Positions 1 to 7,769 of a stretch of DNA of 64,000 bases are shown here, piece by piece (position 1 is the stretch's first letter; every line of letters starts with the position of its first letter). The stretch comes from Asticcacaulis currens. GTDB lineage: Bacteria; Pseudomonadota; Alphaproteobacteria; Caulobacterales; Caulobacteraceae. The stretch spans positions 1-64,000 of the forward strand of contig NZ_JAQQKW010000006.1 of assembly GCF_028550395.1 (NCBI RefSeq), in the 5' to 3' direction. The notes beneath the pieces are model-generated. The model was not told where the DNA came from, ran no database searches, and saw nothing but the letters and a program-made list of their open reading frames with translations. The position numbers were made by a program, and so were the translations under genes.

Positions 1-115
1 CCTGGTGGCTATGCCGGCCGGTCCCCACCCGATCCCATTCCGAACTCGGTCGTTAAGCCTGCCTGGGCCAATGGTACTTCGTCTTAAGGCGCGGGAGAGT
101 AGGTCGCCGCCAGGT
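1..115 (+). rRNA. rrf: 5S ribosomal RNA
   Basis: The first bases pair with bases 106-114 to close the terminal stem (CCTGGTGGC with GCCGCCAGG). The interior has the conserved 5S segment CCGATCCCATTCCGAACTCGG. The 16S and 23S genes would lie before the window. The first base of the window is close to, and may be exactly, the 5' end of the mature RNA. Confidence 0.95.
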
Positions 116-156
116 CTATCAAACACAAGAAAATAACCCTTCAGGCACACATATAT

Positions 157-190
157 AAAAGGCCGTATCGCTCAGCGTTCGGCCTTTTTT
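157..190 (+). terminator. Rho-independent terminator of the rRNA operon
   Basis: A 9-bp arm AAAAGGCCG (157-165) pairs with CGGCCTTTT (180-188) around a 14-nt loop and ends in a T run. It lies 42 bp after the 5S gene, so it should end the rRNA transcript. Confidence 0.85.
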
Positions 191-330
191 GTTGTCCAAA
201 GCCCTGTTGGCGTGACTATGAATGTCGTGGCAAAAGTCGTGGGCGACTGCGTTTTTAGGATTGAGCGCCCAAGCGGTTTAGCTTAGGGTCCGCCCTGTCC
301 AAGGCCCCCACGGGCCTTACGCCCTAACGG

Positions 331-407
331 GCACCCGTAGCTCAGCTGGATAGAGCGTTGCCCTCCGAAGGCAAAGGTCGTGCGTTCGAATCGCGCCGGG
401 TGCGCCA
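331..407 (+). tRNA. tRNA-Arg (anticodon CCG)
   Basis: A 77-nt cloverleaf. Acceptor arm GCACCCG (331-337) pairs with CGGGTGC (397-403), followed by discriminator G and an encoded CCA (405-407). The D arm is GCTC/GAGC. The anticodon loop CTCCGAA gives anticodon CCG, which reads CGG. The T loop is TTCGAAT. The 3' 47 bases are repeated at 12336-12382, so this gene is the integration target of the adjacent element. The gene itself is intact, but the hairpin that probably followed it before integration now lies beyond the element. Confidence 0.97.
361..407. repeat. attL, 47-bp direct repeat (tRNA 3' end)
   Basis: Bases 361-407 run from the anticodon arm to the encoded CCA of tRNA-Arg and are identical to 12336-12382. 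The identity stops at the base on either side (g versus a before, a versus t after). This side keeps the complete tRNA gene. Confidence 0.95.
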
Positions 408-456
408 ATCTTTTCAAAGACTTGGCGGGTTTTTTGGGGGTGGGAGAAAAGTTCGA

Positions 457-526
457 TGCAGCACCAGTGCAGCACGGTCTGATAGGGAAGCCCATCGGGC
501 GTATCGGTTTCCGGCAGGTGCAACAC
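457..526. promoter_or_regulatory. Probable left integrase arm sites (TGCAGCAC repeats)
   Basis: TGCAGCAC occurs at 457-464 and 468-475 (11-bp step), followed by TGCAACAC at 519-526. The same set, in the same orientation and with the same 11-bp step, lies at 12202-12264 beside the other att site. Paired short repeats inside both ends are typical of arm-type integrase sites; the assignment is inferred from position and symmetry. Confidence 0.55.
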
Positions 527-551
527 CCATCTCTTTTGGAAGAGAAGCGCA

Positions 552-1370
552 GTGGAACCGCAAAAGTATCCCTATCCATTTCGAGAGATCGAATTAAAGA
601 TAATCGAGTCTTTGGATAGCCTTGTCGCCCGCGTGCGGCACAGGGCTAGAAACTCCGTTTACTGCATTAACAGGGCTTGGGAGATAAAAGACATCGACCC
701 CAACATGTCGATTTTCAGAGCAATAACCGCAGAAGAGGAGGCGGCAACGGCTCTTATTTGCGCCTTGCAATTACGCAAGTATCCGTCATCGGAACTCCTG
801 GACTTGTATAACCATAGGCATAAGTCAGGCATATATCCGTTCGTCAGCGCGATACTTCAATCCTGCGGACCGATAGCGGAGATCACCCCTCAAATTAAAC
901 TAAGCCACCAAAGAAAGAGACCCGAGTTTTCTTTGATGATGGCAGGTTGCGCTGAGGTTCCCGATCCTCTGAATATTATGGTTTTCGACGGGTCTGGCGA
1001 CGGAGAAGACCTCGCACCGGTCGATTTCTCACCGGCTATGAAAATGCTAGCCGCCGAGCGCGGAGCGTCCTCAGTTGCGCAGTTCGTGAAGGAGGAGGCT
1101 AACCTGCGAAATCGACTGCTTTACGCATTAGACAATGGTGTGTGGCGAGTGGATAAGCCAGAGCAAATGATTAGGGAACGCGCTAAGCATGTCATGGTGT
1201 TGTTAGGAATTGTTCTCGCAGTGTGGCAGGTCAGAACGCCGCAAATGTTAGCGATACACGCTCTTGAGTCTTACCTGAAAGCCTTGGGGCTTAAGATCGA
1301 TAAGCCGCACGATTTCTCAGACGTGATCGCCAAGCAGCGGGAACTTCTTCGCAATGCTAAAAAGAGCTAG
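552..1370 (+). CDS. Unknown accessory protein next to attL
   Basis: A 272-residue protein, starting at a GTG with GGAAGAG about 7 bases before it. I do not recognise the family. It is soluble, with no signal peptide or clear membrane segment. An acidic, alanine-rich stretch near residues 58-75 ([17 protein letters not shown]) and a helical, basic C-terminus suggest an all-alpha fold. Its base composition is less GC-rich than the host genes. It is one of only two genes of the element on this strand and sits directly inside attL, a common place for cargo such as defence genes. It could be a defence or anti-phage factor, but no motif proves this. The stop codon overlaps a 30-bp repeat found three times in the element. 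Confidence 0.75.
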   Translation: MEPQKYPYPFREIELKIIESLDSLVARVRHRARNSVYCINRAWEIKDIDPNMSIFRAITAEEEAATALICALQLRKYPSSELLDLYNHRHKSGIYPFVSAILQSCGPIAEITPQIKLSHQRKRPEFSLMMAGCAEVPDPLNIMVFDGSGDGEDLAPVDFSPAMKMLAAERGASSVAQFVKEEANLRNRLLYALDNGVWRVDKPEQMIRERAKHVMVLLGIVLAVWQVRTPQMLAIHALESYLKALGLKIDKPHDFSDVIAKQRELLRNAKKS

Positions 1371-1396
1371 CGAGCAACCTTTGCAAATGCGTCGCA
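1367..1396 (+). repeat. 30-bp element repeat, copy A
   Basis: Consensus begins CTAGCGAGCA and ends TTTGCAAATGCGTCGCA. Copies are at 1367-1396 (+), 2387-2416 (-) and 10840-10869 (+), with about three to five differences between copies. This copy begins over the stop codon of the 272-residue gene. Function unknown. Confidence 0.8.
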
Positions 1397-1412
1397 CTAT
1401 AGAGCCGGCCGC

Positions 1413-1445
1413 AAAAAAGCCCCTGCCAGACACGCCAGCAGAGGC
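1413..1445 (-). terminator. Possible terminator of the serine recombinase gene
   Basis: An imperfect hairpin, GCCCCTGC (1419-1426) with GCAGAGGC (1438-1445), is bordered on the left by AAAAAA. On the minus strand this reads as a stem followed by a T run, 31 bases past the recombinase stop codon. Confidence 0.5.
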
Positions 1446-1475
1446 CACAGAGAGACTACAGGGAGGGGAGGTCTG

Positions 1476-2057
1476 TTAAGCGGACACCTCGCCGAGCGCG
1501 CGGTAAACGCTCGCTCGACCGACGCCAAGCGTCTTGGCGATAGCGGTGGCCCCCAAGCCGTCAGCGGCGAGGCGCTTGATTTCATCGGTCGGCACTGACG
1601 GCTTGCGGCCCTTATAGACGCCCGCCTGTTTAGCCTTGGCGATGCCTTCTAGCTGGCGCTCCTTACGGATAGAGGTTTCAAACTCAGCGAACACGCCAAG
1701 CATTTGGAGAAAAGCCTTCCCGGCAGACGTGGAGGTGTCAATCGGTTGCTCGGTTGCCTTAAGGGTGGCCCCCTTGGCGGTTATCGCCTTAACAATCGCC
1801 TCCAGATCGAACACAGAGCGGGCGAGGCGGTCAATGCGGGTCACCATAAGCACGTCACCCTCACGAAGGAACTCCAGAACCGTGGCCAGCTCATCCCGGC
1901 CCTTCGTTGTCGTACCAGAGCGCTTTTCAGAACGGATCACGTCGCACCCTGCCGCCTTAAGCGCGGCCTCTTGAATGGTGCAATCCTGATCAGAGGTGGA
2001 AACCCGTGCATAGCCGATGGTGGTCACTTCGTTTGGCCCTTTGTGTCTCAATAGCAT
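1476..2057 (-). CDS. Serine recombinase (resolvase/invertase family)
   Basis: A 193-residue small serine recombinase of Hin/Gin/TnpR size. The N-terminal catalytic domain has YARVSTSDQ, with Ser20 as the likely nucleophile, and the helix TRIDRLARS carries the active-site arginines. The segment FAEFETSIRKERQLEGI leads into the E helix. The C-terminal 45 residues form a helix-turn-helix (DEIKRLAADGLGATAIAKTLGVGRASVYRAL) for site binding. It is full length and apparently intact. It is distinct from the tyrosine integrase at the other end, so it more likely resolves multimers or inverts a segment than integrates the element. The upstream region has repeated short motifs that may be its target. 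Confidence 0.93.
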   Translation of the reverse strand: MLLRHKGPNEVTTIGYARVSTSDQDCTIQEAALKAAGCDVIRSEKRSGTTTKGRDELATVLEFLREGDVLMVTRIDRLARSVFDLEAIVKAITAKGATLKATEQPIDTSTSAGKAFLQMLGVFAEFETSIRKERQLEGIAKAKQAGVYKGRKPSVPTDEIKRLAADGLGATAIAKTLGVGRASVYRALGEVSA

Positions 2058-2169
2058 CTTAGACCCTTCCTTAGTAGTGTCTCAAAATATCAAAGTCAAG
2101 CCTATTGGAACATATTTCGGTGTCTCACAGATCGTCCCAATGAATTATACCCTATTGGACATTTCCGGC
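2043..2169. promoter_or_regulatory. Candidate recombination or operator region of the serine recombinase
   Basis: GTGTCTCA occurs three times, at 2043-2050, 2077-2084 and 2120-2127. Two related blocks start CCTATTGGAACATATTTCGG (2101-2120) and CCTATTGGACATTTCCGG (2152-2169). Clustered repeats directly before a resolvase gene are typical of res sites and their embedded promoters. No crossover dinucleotide can be assigned from sequence alone. Confidence 0.4.
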
Positions 2170-2231
2170 CAAATGAGCGACCGGAGTAGGCGCGGCACTC
2201 TGCCCGAGATGTTAACCCTTTAATTTTATCA

Positions 2232-2340
2232 TGGGAACCGTGGGAACTGTGGGAACCGCAATGATGAGCCTTTGCAAGGTAAGGCTTTTGAAGGTTCCCA
2301 GCCCCCCCCAAGCGGTTCCCAACACGCCCCACGGTTCCCA
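2232..2340. repeat. Iteron cluster 1 (CGGTTCCCA family)
   Basis: Three head-to-tail 9-mers lie at 2232-2258 (TGGGAACCG, TGGGAACTG, TGGGAACCG). Three inverted copies follow at 2293-2300, 2313-2321 and 2332-2340, each about 20 bp apart. The same 9-mer forms the second cluster at 10290-10415. The arrangement resembles replication iterons. It lies between the recombinase and the nuclease cassette, in a stretch with no gene. Confidence 0.75.
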
Positions 2341-2386
2341 CAGACAGGCCCTATTTCCGGGGGCGAGCGGGGGGTAGTTGAAGTAA

Positions 2387-2416
2387 TGAGACGCATTTGC
2401 AAAAATTGCTCCCTAG
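2387..2416 (-). repeat. 30-bp element repeat, copy B (inverted)
   Basis: The reverse complement matches copies A (1367-1396) and C (10840-10869) in about 25 of 30 positions, including the core TTTGCAAATGCGT. It lies directly after iteron cluster 1. Confidence 0.75.
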
Positions 2417-2449
2417 GTGTCAAAAGCATTGCGATTAAATTCTTTGCAA

Positions 2450-2480
2450 ATAGGCCGCTCGCATAAACGCAGCGGCCTAT
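2450..2480. terminator. Perfect inverted repeat, possible terminator of the nuclease cassette
   Basis: ATAGGCCGCT (2450-2459) pairs perfectly with AGCGGCCTAT (2471-2480) around an 11-base loop. It lies just after the last gene of the leftward cassette. No T run follows, so termination is uncertain; it may instead be a protein site. Confidence 0.4.
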
Positions 2481-2491
2481 ATCACGCCTGA

Positions 2492-2647
2492 TCACTTAGG
2501 CTTGGGCTCGTTTTCGTCTTCAGCCTTGGATGCTGGCTTTACGACCTTCTTTAGGGCTTCATACCATGCGTCTTCGTCGCATTCGAGTTCGCTAGCGGCT
2601 TTGCGGAAGCGATCGAGTTGAGTGGATTTTTTCGTTATATCGGCCAC
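2492..2647 (-). CDS. Small charged protein at the end of the nuclease cassette
   Basis: A 51-residue protein starting at GTG 2647 and overlapping the end of the DUF262 gene by 13 bases. The sequence has the pattern QLDRFRKAASELECDEDAWYEALKKV followed by a Lys/Glu/Pro tail. This matches a widespread type of small alphaproteobacterial protein with an LDRFR...E.DED...F...LKK pattern and no known role. Its third-position composition and the overlap support real translation. As the third member of the RHH-nuclease unit it may be an accessory, but it could equally be a passenger. Confidence 0.65.
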   Translation of the reverse strand: MADITKKSTQLDRFRKAASELECDEDAWYEALKKVVKPASKAEDENEPKPK

Positions 2648-4320
2648 GCCTTCACCGCTAGTTTAGCCATCTCCCTCTGCCGCGCTTCAATTTCATCCGG
2701 AGACCACTTCTCATTTTGGGCAATCGACTGTGTTAGCTTGTAACCACTCTGTTTGAGGAAAGGCCTTTTTGCCGCGTAGCTATCATTTGGCATGGTGGAA
2801 TTAGTTGTCATCTGAAGAAGACACAGATTGCCGAGCCTCGTCTTATAGAGACGGCGATTGTCTTCCCTGAAATCGAGCCACTCGTTATCGGACGGCGATT
2901 TAGGGAACACATGCTCAAGAGTGATGGCCGTCTCATCCCAGTTCACTACAAATTGAGGCTCTGCCTCACCGGCTGATGATGCCTCCAGCGTGCGAAGATA
3001 ATACCGAGCAAGTTTTGCATTTGAAACTTTGGCAGTAGAAAACTCCTGCTCAAACTCAGCATCGGAGATCACAACTTTGCTGAGGGCGGACTTTAGTGCA
3101 TTTGACGTTTCTATTTCACGCGCAAAGACCTTTAAGGCTGCTGAGGCAAACGCCTGTTCGTTGCTTCCAGTCCTTGTTTGAGCTGCAATTACCAGCCGCA
3201 CGCTTAGACTAAGCATGAAAGATATCGCAGACACTGCCTCCTGCGGAGGAAATCTTTCCGCAACAGCGAAGATCAGTGGGCGCATAGGCTTAAGATCAAA
3301 AAAGTTGAAAGCCTCAAGCGCCCGCCTTACCGCCGGGGGGTATGTGGACCAGTGGTCAGAATGTGGGCGAAATGTCGCCACATAGGTCGCCGAGTGCCTT
3401 TTGATTTCATTCAGAAATGTGATGCTGGCACTCTGTCCACGCACCGAATCCTGTATCACTTGATAAATTTCGTCCGCTCGCACAAACTTCTTCGTCGCGA
3501 TCACTAGATGACGAAGGAAAGTCAGGCTCTTCTCGTCATCTTCAATCTCTTGAAGATTTTCCAGCATAGTAGACCAACACACCTGGGCTTCGTCGAGGTG
3601 TTCTCCCGCTTCCCCGAAAAGATAGCTTTTTACCAAGTCTGCCTGCGATGTGCGGAGTCCCCGATCATTAAGCGTTTCAAACATCTTGAAAGCGCGCGCA
3701 CCATTCGACGCCTTCAAAAGAACTACTTGGGCATCCTGCTCTAGATAATCCAGCCACCTGTTTAACACATCAGGCACACTGTTGATGTCAGTTATAGCTG
3801 TAACTTTGGTTACCCACTTTGCTGCCAATTTTGCGGCTTCCAAAAGCAGGTCATGTGAATCGCGAGTTGGTTTTAGCTCATTGAGATTGACTGATTTTTT
3901 CGTGAGCGCTCTAAAAAATTCCCGATCATCCGTGTTAAGCGTTAGACGAGGTCTGTCACCTGTTCGTCGGTCAATGGTATTCAGAATTGTGCCCTCAATG
4001 TTTCTTACGGCGTCATTTCCGCGATCGATCTTGACCAGATAGTCCCGTATGGCACAAATCATGAGATATGTGGTTGTTAACCGTTGTTGCCCGTCAACCA
4101 CATCAAGAGGTTTCTGATCCCCCTTCTTAATCGTGACGATAGTTCCCAAGAAATAATCAAGGTTGCTGTCTTTGGCGGTAGCCAGATCGCTAAATAGTTG
4201 CTGCACCTTGTCGGCGGTCCAAGCGTAATCTCGCTGGTGCGGCGGTATCTGCAACACATTCCCCGCCAGAACGCTAGCCAGTCCGACTGATTCAAATTCA
4301 AACCCCTTGTCGTCGGCCAT
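2635..4320 (-). CDS. DUF262/DUF1524 protein, GmrSD-like restriction nuclease
   Basis: A 561-residue protein. The N-terminal DUF262 (ParB/Srx-like, nucleotide-using) domain has IPPHQRDYAW (residues 25-34) and VVDGQQRLTT (74-83), the two hallmark motifs. The C-terminal DUF1524 domain has the HNH-type signature LEHVFPKSP (His470), RLGNLCLL (495-502), Asn507 and Lys518. GmrS and GmrD homologues fused in one chain act as type IV restriction enzymes against modified (for example glucosylated hydroxymethylcytosine) phage DNA; SspE and BrxU belong to the same group. All key motifs look intact. Its start codon overlaps the stop codon of the RHH gene (TAATG), so the two are translationally coupled. It is probably the defence cargo of the element; the target modification cannot be told from sequence. 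Confidence 0.9.
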   Translation of the reverse strand: MADDKGFEFESVGLASVLAGNVLQIPPHQRDYAWTADKVQQLFSDLATAKDSNLDYFLGTIVTIKKGDQKPLDVVDGQQRLTTTYLMICAIRDYLVKIDRGNDAVRNIEGTILNTIDRRTGDRPRLTLNTDDREFFRALTKKSVNLNELKPTRDSHDLLLEAAKLAAKWVTKVTAITDINSVPDVLNRWLDYLEQDAQVVLLKASNGARAFKMFETLNDRGLRTSQADLVKSYLFGEAGEHLDEAQVCWSTMLENLQEIEDDEKSLTFLRHLVIATKKFVRADEIYQVIQDSVRGQSASITFLNEIKRHSATYVATFRPHSDHWSTYPPAVRRALEAFNFFDLKPMRPLIFAVAERFPPQEAVSAISFMLSLSVRLVIAAQTRTGSNEQAFASAALKVFAREIETSNALKSALSKVVISDAEFEQEFSTAKVSNAKLARYYLRTLEASSAGEAEPQFVVNWDETAITLEHVFPKSPSDNEWLDFREDNRRLYKTRLGNLCLLQMTTNSTMPNDSYAAKRPFLKQSGYKLTQSIAQNEKWSPDEIEARQREMAKLAVKAWPI

Positions 4321-4520
4321 TAGATTTGCCCCTCAATCCTGATTGCTTCCAGAAACGGAACCTTTTGACCAGAAGACTGGAGTTCCGTCCGCGCCTCTCT
4401 CCGAAGGCGCTCCCTTGCCCATGCAGAAACGGTCAGCCCGTTTACAGCAGCCGCCTTCTCGAAGCTGGCTTTCTCGGAGATAGAAAGACGAACTTGAAGT
4501 ATCTCTGTTTTTTCGGACAT
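4320..4520 (-). CDS. Ribbon-helix-helix protein coupled to the nuclease
   Basis: A 66-residue protein from ATG 4520; a longer start at 4589 is possible but would run through the palindrome at 4540-4579. The pattern EILQVRLSISEKASFEKAAAVNGLTVSAWARERLRREA fits a ribbon-helix-helix DNA-binding fold: a short beta strand with alternating residues, then two helices. RHH proteins act as antitoxins, plasmid mobilisation factors or autorepressors. Here its stop codon overlaps the start of the nuclease gene and a strong palindrome lies just upstream. Autoregulation of the cassette is therefore the simplest reading. A mobilisation-accessory role is the alternative. Confidence 0.75.
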   Translation of the reverse strand: MSEKTEILQVRLSISEKASFEKAAAVNGLTVSAWARERLRREARTELQSSGQKVPFLEAIRIEGQI

Positions 4521-4539
4521 GTCGTTCCTATGCTGCTGC

Positions 4540-4579
4540 TGTACATACAAACAATGACGTGTACGCTTTTGTATGTACA
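4540..4579. promoter_or_regulatory. Palindromic operator before the RHH-nuclease cassette
   Basis: A perfect 12-bp inverted repeat, TGTACATACAAA (4540-4551) and TTTGTATGTACA (4568-4579), with a 16-bp spacer. The match extends outward to GCTGC/GCAGC with a small offset. It sits 20-60 bp before the RHH start codon, where a repressor would block the promoter. Confidence 0.7.
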
Positions 4580-4666
4580 TTGGCAGCACATTTTGAGCAA
4601 TCTAGTTCTCAGTTAGGGAATTTATAAGTCAAACGCTTGCCCAACCACACCCATGAGCGCCGCGCC

Positions 4667-7123
4667 TTACTCCAGATCATCCGCGAAATCATGCTCCAGA
4701 ATGGCCGCACTCACCCAATAGAGTTTCTGCGTCCGGCCCTTGATCTTAAGGGCCTTCTGATAGCGCCCCCCGTCGGTTGTGAGGTAGCCCCATTGTTTGA
4801 TGATCTTTGCCGCCTGCGTCGCGTCCATCCCCTTGAATATCCGCTCCCAGCCGTCCCGATGGATAAAATAGAAGGACTCTTCCGTGTCTTTGTAGCCCTT
4901 CTGCACACCATAGAAGCCATATGTCATCATCGAACGCGCCTCTCCGGAGCGCATCGAGTCGTCAAAATCCTCCTTTGACGCAGCGAAGGCCGAACCCTCC
5001 CTTTGTAGAACACCCAAAAGCCGCTTGAGAACGGATGTTTCCTCCCGTGCGGCGGTTCGACCGAAACCCTTTGCCCAGGTATCGAAGAGGTGCAGCGCCG
5101 CCCCGAACGCGGCAAGGGGTTCCCAAGGCACAATACCGGCCTCAGCCGCCAACCGGCCCGCCGCCGCGACCAAAGCGAAGCGACGGACGCCGCGTTCAAT
5201 CTGGCCAGTATCGCCCGCACGCAACGCCATGCGCTTAAATTCGGCTTCATAGGCAGCAGCCTTAGCCGTCATCCCGTCAATATCCGACAAGAGGACGCGA
5301 ACAAACTCAGGCCCGGCATGGCCGTAATGCGCTTTTGCGCCTGCTTTCAGCGCATCAGAGAACGCCGCGCCGGTAGGATAGGCGCCTATATCGTCCCAAG
5401 CCCCCAGACCGGCCCCAGCGTCCGCCTTAAGGTCGATCACCCGCAATTCCTGCCCGGCCATGACATTGCCGCCGCCTTTTGCCGCCTGTATGTGATCTCC
5501 GAGGCTAATTTCGCCGGTCGAGAGGAACAGCGAACGCCAGTTAGGGCGCGCCCGTGCCGTGCCATCGGTCTTTAGACGGGCCTTGGCCTGCCCGTTCGCT
5601 ATCATGTAGGCCGCGCCACCGGCCTCATCGGGTGCGAGCTGGCCTAATTCGTCTAAGGCTAGAAAGGTATCGGAATGGCCCGCCGCGATGCTTTCGAGAC
5701 CGTTTGCCGTGGCCCGCCAGCTTTGCGCAAACCCCAGAGGGCCGCCGCCACCCCAGACCGAACCGGCAACCATTGCCAAGGTGGATTTTCCGGACGATGA
5801 CCCGCCACGGATGTGGAAGCCACCCCCCTCCATATTGAGGCCCTTCAGGAGAGGCCCCGCCAAGGCGAGCGATATGACGAAGACGGCGCGGGTGTTGCCA
5901 ACCGCCAAAGAGGCCACGTCACGCCGCCAGCACCCCAGATCACCGCGCCGCCCGAAATGCAGCGCCTTGGCCTCGCCGGTGAACAAAGCCGCCTCGCCAC
6001 TAACCGGGGATATGACCTCAGACGGCAAAACAAAGCTGTCACCCGCCCAGCCGGTAGCGCCGCAAAGCATAATCCTTTGGGTGCTGCGCATGGCCAGAAG
6101 ACAATCGGCGAACGGATCGCCACTATTCGGAGAGCGCCGCTTCATCTCCAGACCTTCATTGACCAGATGCGCCCGGATTTCGTTTCCGGTGGTGGTCAAC
6201 TTGGCCTTGGGCAGTATCTCGACCTTCTCACGCCCGTCACGATCCTTGAATCGGATCACGACAGACCAGCCAGAGCCGGACGAATCGCGTGCCTCCCCCA
6301 GCACATCAAAAGGCCCGCTTATCCATTGCGCTTTTGCCTCAGCGTCACGCGGTTGAAACCATAAGCCCGAAGGCGTCATGCTGAAACCAGCGGGCCACCC
6401 TTCCGCCGCCGCATCGGCGGCGGTCGAAGGCCCGCCAGTCTGCGCAATGGACGCCGCTATCAGCTTTTCACACTCCGATAAGCTGAAGGACGCGGGGAAG
6501 GCGTCAGCCACGTCCCAGCCCTTTGGCAGGCCATCCGGTAGGGTCACAATGCCCGCCGCCCGCACCCCCAGCTTGATCAACGCGCCCCGTATCGCCTTGG
6601 CGGCCTTGCGCCCCGGTTCATCCGCATCCGGCAATATGGCTACGCGCTGCCCCTCCAGAGGCGACCAATCCGCCTTGTTCATGGCATTTGAGCCGCCTTG
6701 CCAGCAGACAGCCACCCAGCCGGGGAACAGCGTCTCAGCCGCGTCCGCCGCCTTTTCCCCCTCCACGATCAACACAGGCGCGTCAGGACGCGCAGCAAGC
6801 CTATTGAGGCCGTATAGAGGCCTCGGATCAGGCACGCCTTTCCAGCGCCATTTCAGGCCATCGGGGAAGCGCCAAAGGGTGAGAGGGAGAACGTCTTTCT
6901 CGCCTCCTTCCTTATCGAAGCGGCACACTCGAAACGCCTCACGGCCATCCGCCCCCCTGTAAACCCAGACGCGGGACGGCACCCCCAAGCGGGAATGACG
7001 TGCCGGTGGTGCAGGTGCATCATCGGGAACGGAGGGCAGGTAATCGCCGCCGTCCGCCGCTTGCTGCGCGCCGCCGCTGGTGGAACCGGCGGCGGCTTTC
7101 AGAGTCTCGAAAGGATCGGTCAC
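4667..7123 (-). CDS. Toprim/DUF927 replicative helicase of the element
   Basis: An 818-residue protein from GTG 7123, whose codon overlaps the upstream stop (GTGA); a TTG at 7150 would add nine residues. The N-terminal third has a Toprim-like domain with VLIVEGEKAAD (118-127) and ILPDADEPGR (163-172). The DUF927 ATPase domain has Walker A GGSSSGKST (440-448) and Walker B FLALDELGQ (487-495). Proteins of this build are the primase/helicase or initiator of phage satellites and integrative elements. The small protein at 7770-8090 has the DNA-primase-like N-terminal segment that is missing here. It is the most likely protein to bind and open the iteron regions at 2.2 and 10.3 kb. Confidence 0.9.
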   Translation of the reverse strand: MTDPFETLKAAAGSTSGGAQQAADGGDYLPSVPDDAPAPPARHSRLGVPSRVWVYRGADGREAFRVCRFDKEGGEKDVLPLTLWRFPDGLKWRWKGVPDPRPLYGLNRLAARPDAPVLIVEGEKAADAAETLFPGWVAVCWQGGSNAMNKADWSPLEGQRVAILPDADEPGRKAAKAIRGALIKLGVRAAGIVTLPDGLPKGWDVADAFPASFSLSECEKLIAASIAQTGGPSTAADAAAEGWPAGFSMTPSGLWFQPRDAEAKAQWISGPFDVLGEARDSSGSGWSVVIRFKDRDGREKVEILPKAKLTTTGNEIRAHLVNEGLEMKRRSPNSGDPFADCLLAMRSTQRIMLCGATGWAGDSFVLPSEVISPVSGEAALFTGEAKALHFGRRGDLGCWRRDVASLAVGNTRAVFVISLALAGPLLKGLNMEGGGFHIRGGSSSGKSTLAMVAGSVWGGGGPLGFAQSWRATANGLESIAAGHSDTFLALDELGQLAPDEAGGAAYMIANGQAKARLKTDGTARARPNWRSLFLSTGEISLGDHIQAAKGGGNVMAGQELRVIDLKADAGAGLGAWDDIGAYPTGAAFSDALKAGAKAHYGHAGPEFVRVLLSDIDGMTAKAAAYEAEFKRMALRAGDTGQIERGVRRFALVAAAGRLAAEAGIVPWEPLAAFGAALHLFDTWAKGFGRTAAREETSVLKRLLGVLQREGSAFAASKEDFDDSMRSGEARSMMTYGFYGVQKGYKDTEESFYFIHRDGWERIFKGMDATQAAKIIKQWGYLTTDGGRYQKALKIKGRTQKLYWVSAAILEHDFADDLE

Positions 7124-7440
7124 GCGGTCACCATCCGCTGATAGAAGCAAATTTCAACGCCGCGTTCGTATGCCTTGACGAATAGGTGGTGACGTTCAGC
7201 CAGGTATTCGAAGATTTGGCGGGCCTCCGAATAGCGCAGGCCGCCACGGTCACAGGCGTCATCGGCGAACAATTCACCCGTTCGCGCAAAATCGAGCAAG
7301 CGTTGCCGCCTTATGTCGAGGGCGGCCGCCAGTGCGCCGGGCACTTCGCCACATGCCCGCATTGATGACGCTAAAACGAGGGGCCATGCCTCTGGCGGCA
7401 CCTCATCGGCGAACCACGCTTTTTTATACAGATCAGACAT
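7120..7440 (-). CDS. Unknown small protein of the replication operon
   Basis: A 106-residue protein starting at ATG 7440 (MSDLYKKAWFADEVPPEAW). Its stop overlaps the helicase start and its start overlaps the upstream HTH gene by 8 bases, so it is part of one leftward operon. The sequence is mixed alpha, with no signal peptide or metal motif. I do not recognise a family. The position suggests a helper of the helicase. Confidence 0.7.
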   Translation of the reverse strand: MSDLYKKAWFADEVPPEAWPLVLASSMRACGEVPGALAAALDIRRQRLLDFARTGELFADDACDRGGLRYSEARQIFEYLAERHHLFVKAYERGVEICFYQRMVTA

Positions 7441-7759
7441 GGAGAACACCCCCAAGGTTCACAGGGCCGCGCCGCGTGCAGTGATGCCACTCCCTGTCAA
7501 GCAACCTCGTTTTGAAGATTTGACCGGACGGCCCGGCATAGGCCTTGAATGTGATGCCAGCGGCCTCATAAGCATATTCGAGCTGGACAAGGCCCGGCCC
7601 GCCGCGCGGATCGGTTTCAAGGGCAGAGACAGCCGCCTCACTCAGCTTTGCCGCTACCGCCGCCGTACTCAGCGACCAACCCAACAGATCGCGCGCGGCC
7701 CGAAGTTGCGCCGGCGGCGGTACGAATGAGCGGATTTCGTTCGTCATAGGTCTGGACAT
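7433..7759 (-). CDS. XRE-like helix-turn-helix protein
   Basis: A 108-residue protein (ATG 7759; a second in-frame ATG is 12 bases downstream). Residues 17-72 form an HTH pattern: AQLRAARDLLGWSLSTAAVAAKLSEAAVSALETD. This resembles the 'ARxLLGWSQxxLA' start of XRE regulators, but the second half is degenerate. The C-terminal tail is basic. It lies inside the replication operon, overlapping the next gene by 8 bases, so it may tune replication or gene expression in the operon. Confidence 0.7.
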   Translation of the reverse strand: MSRPMTNEIRSFVPPPAQLRAARDLLGWSLSTAAVAAKLSEAAVSALETDPRGGPGLVQLEYAYEAAGITFKAYAGPSGQIFKTRLLDREWHHCTRRGPVNLGGVLHV

Positions 7760-7769
7760 GCCGCGGCCC

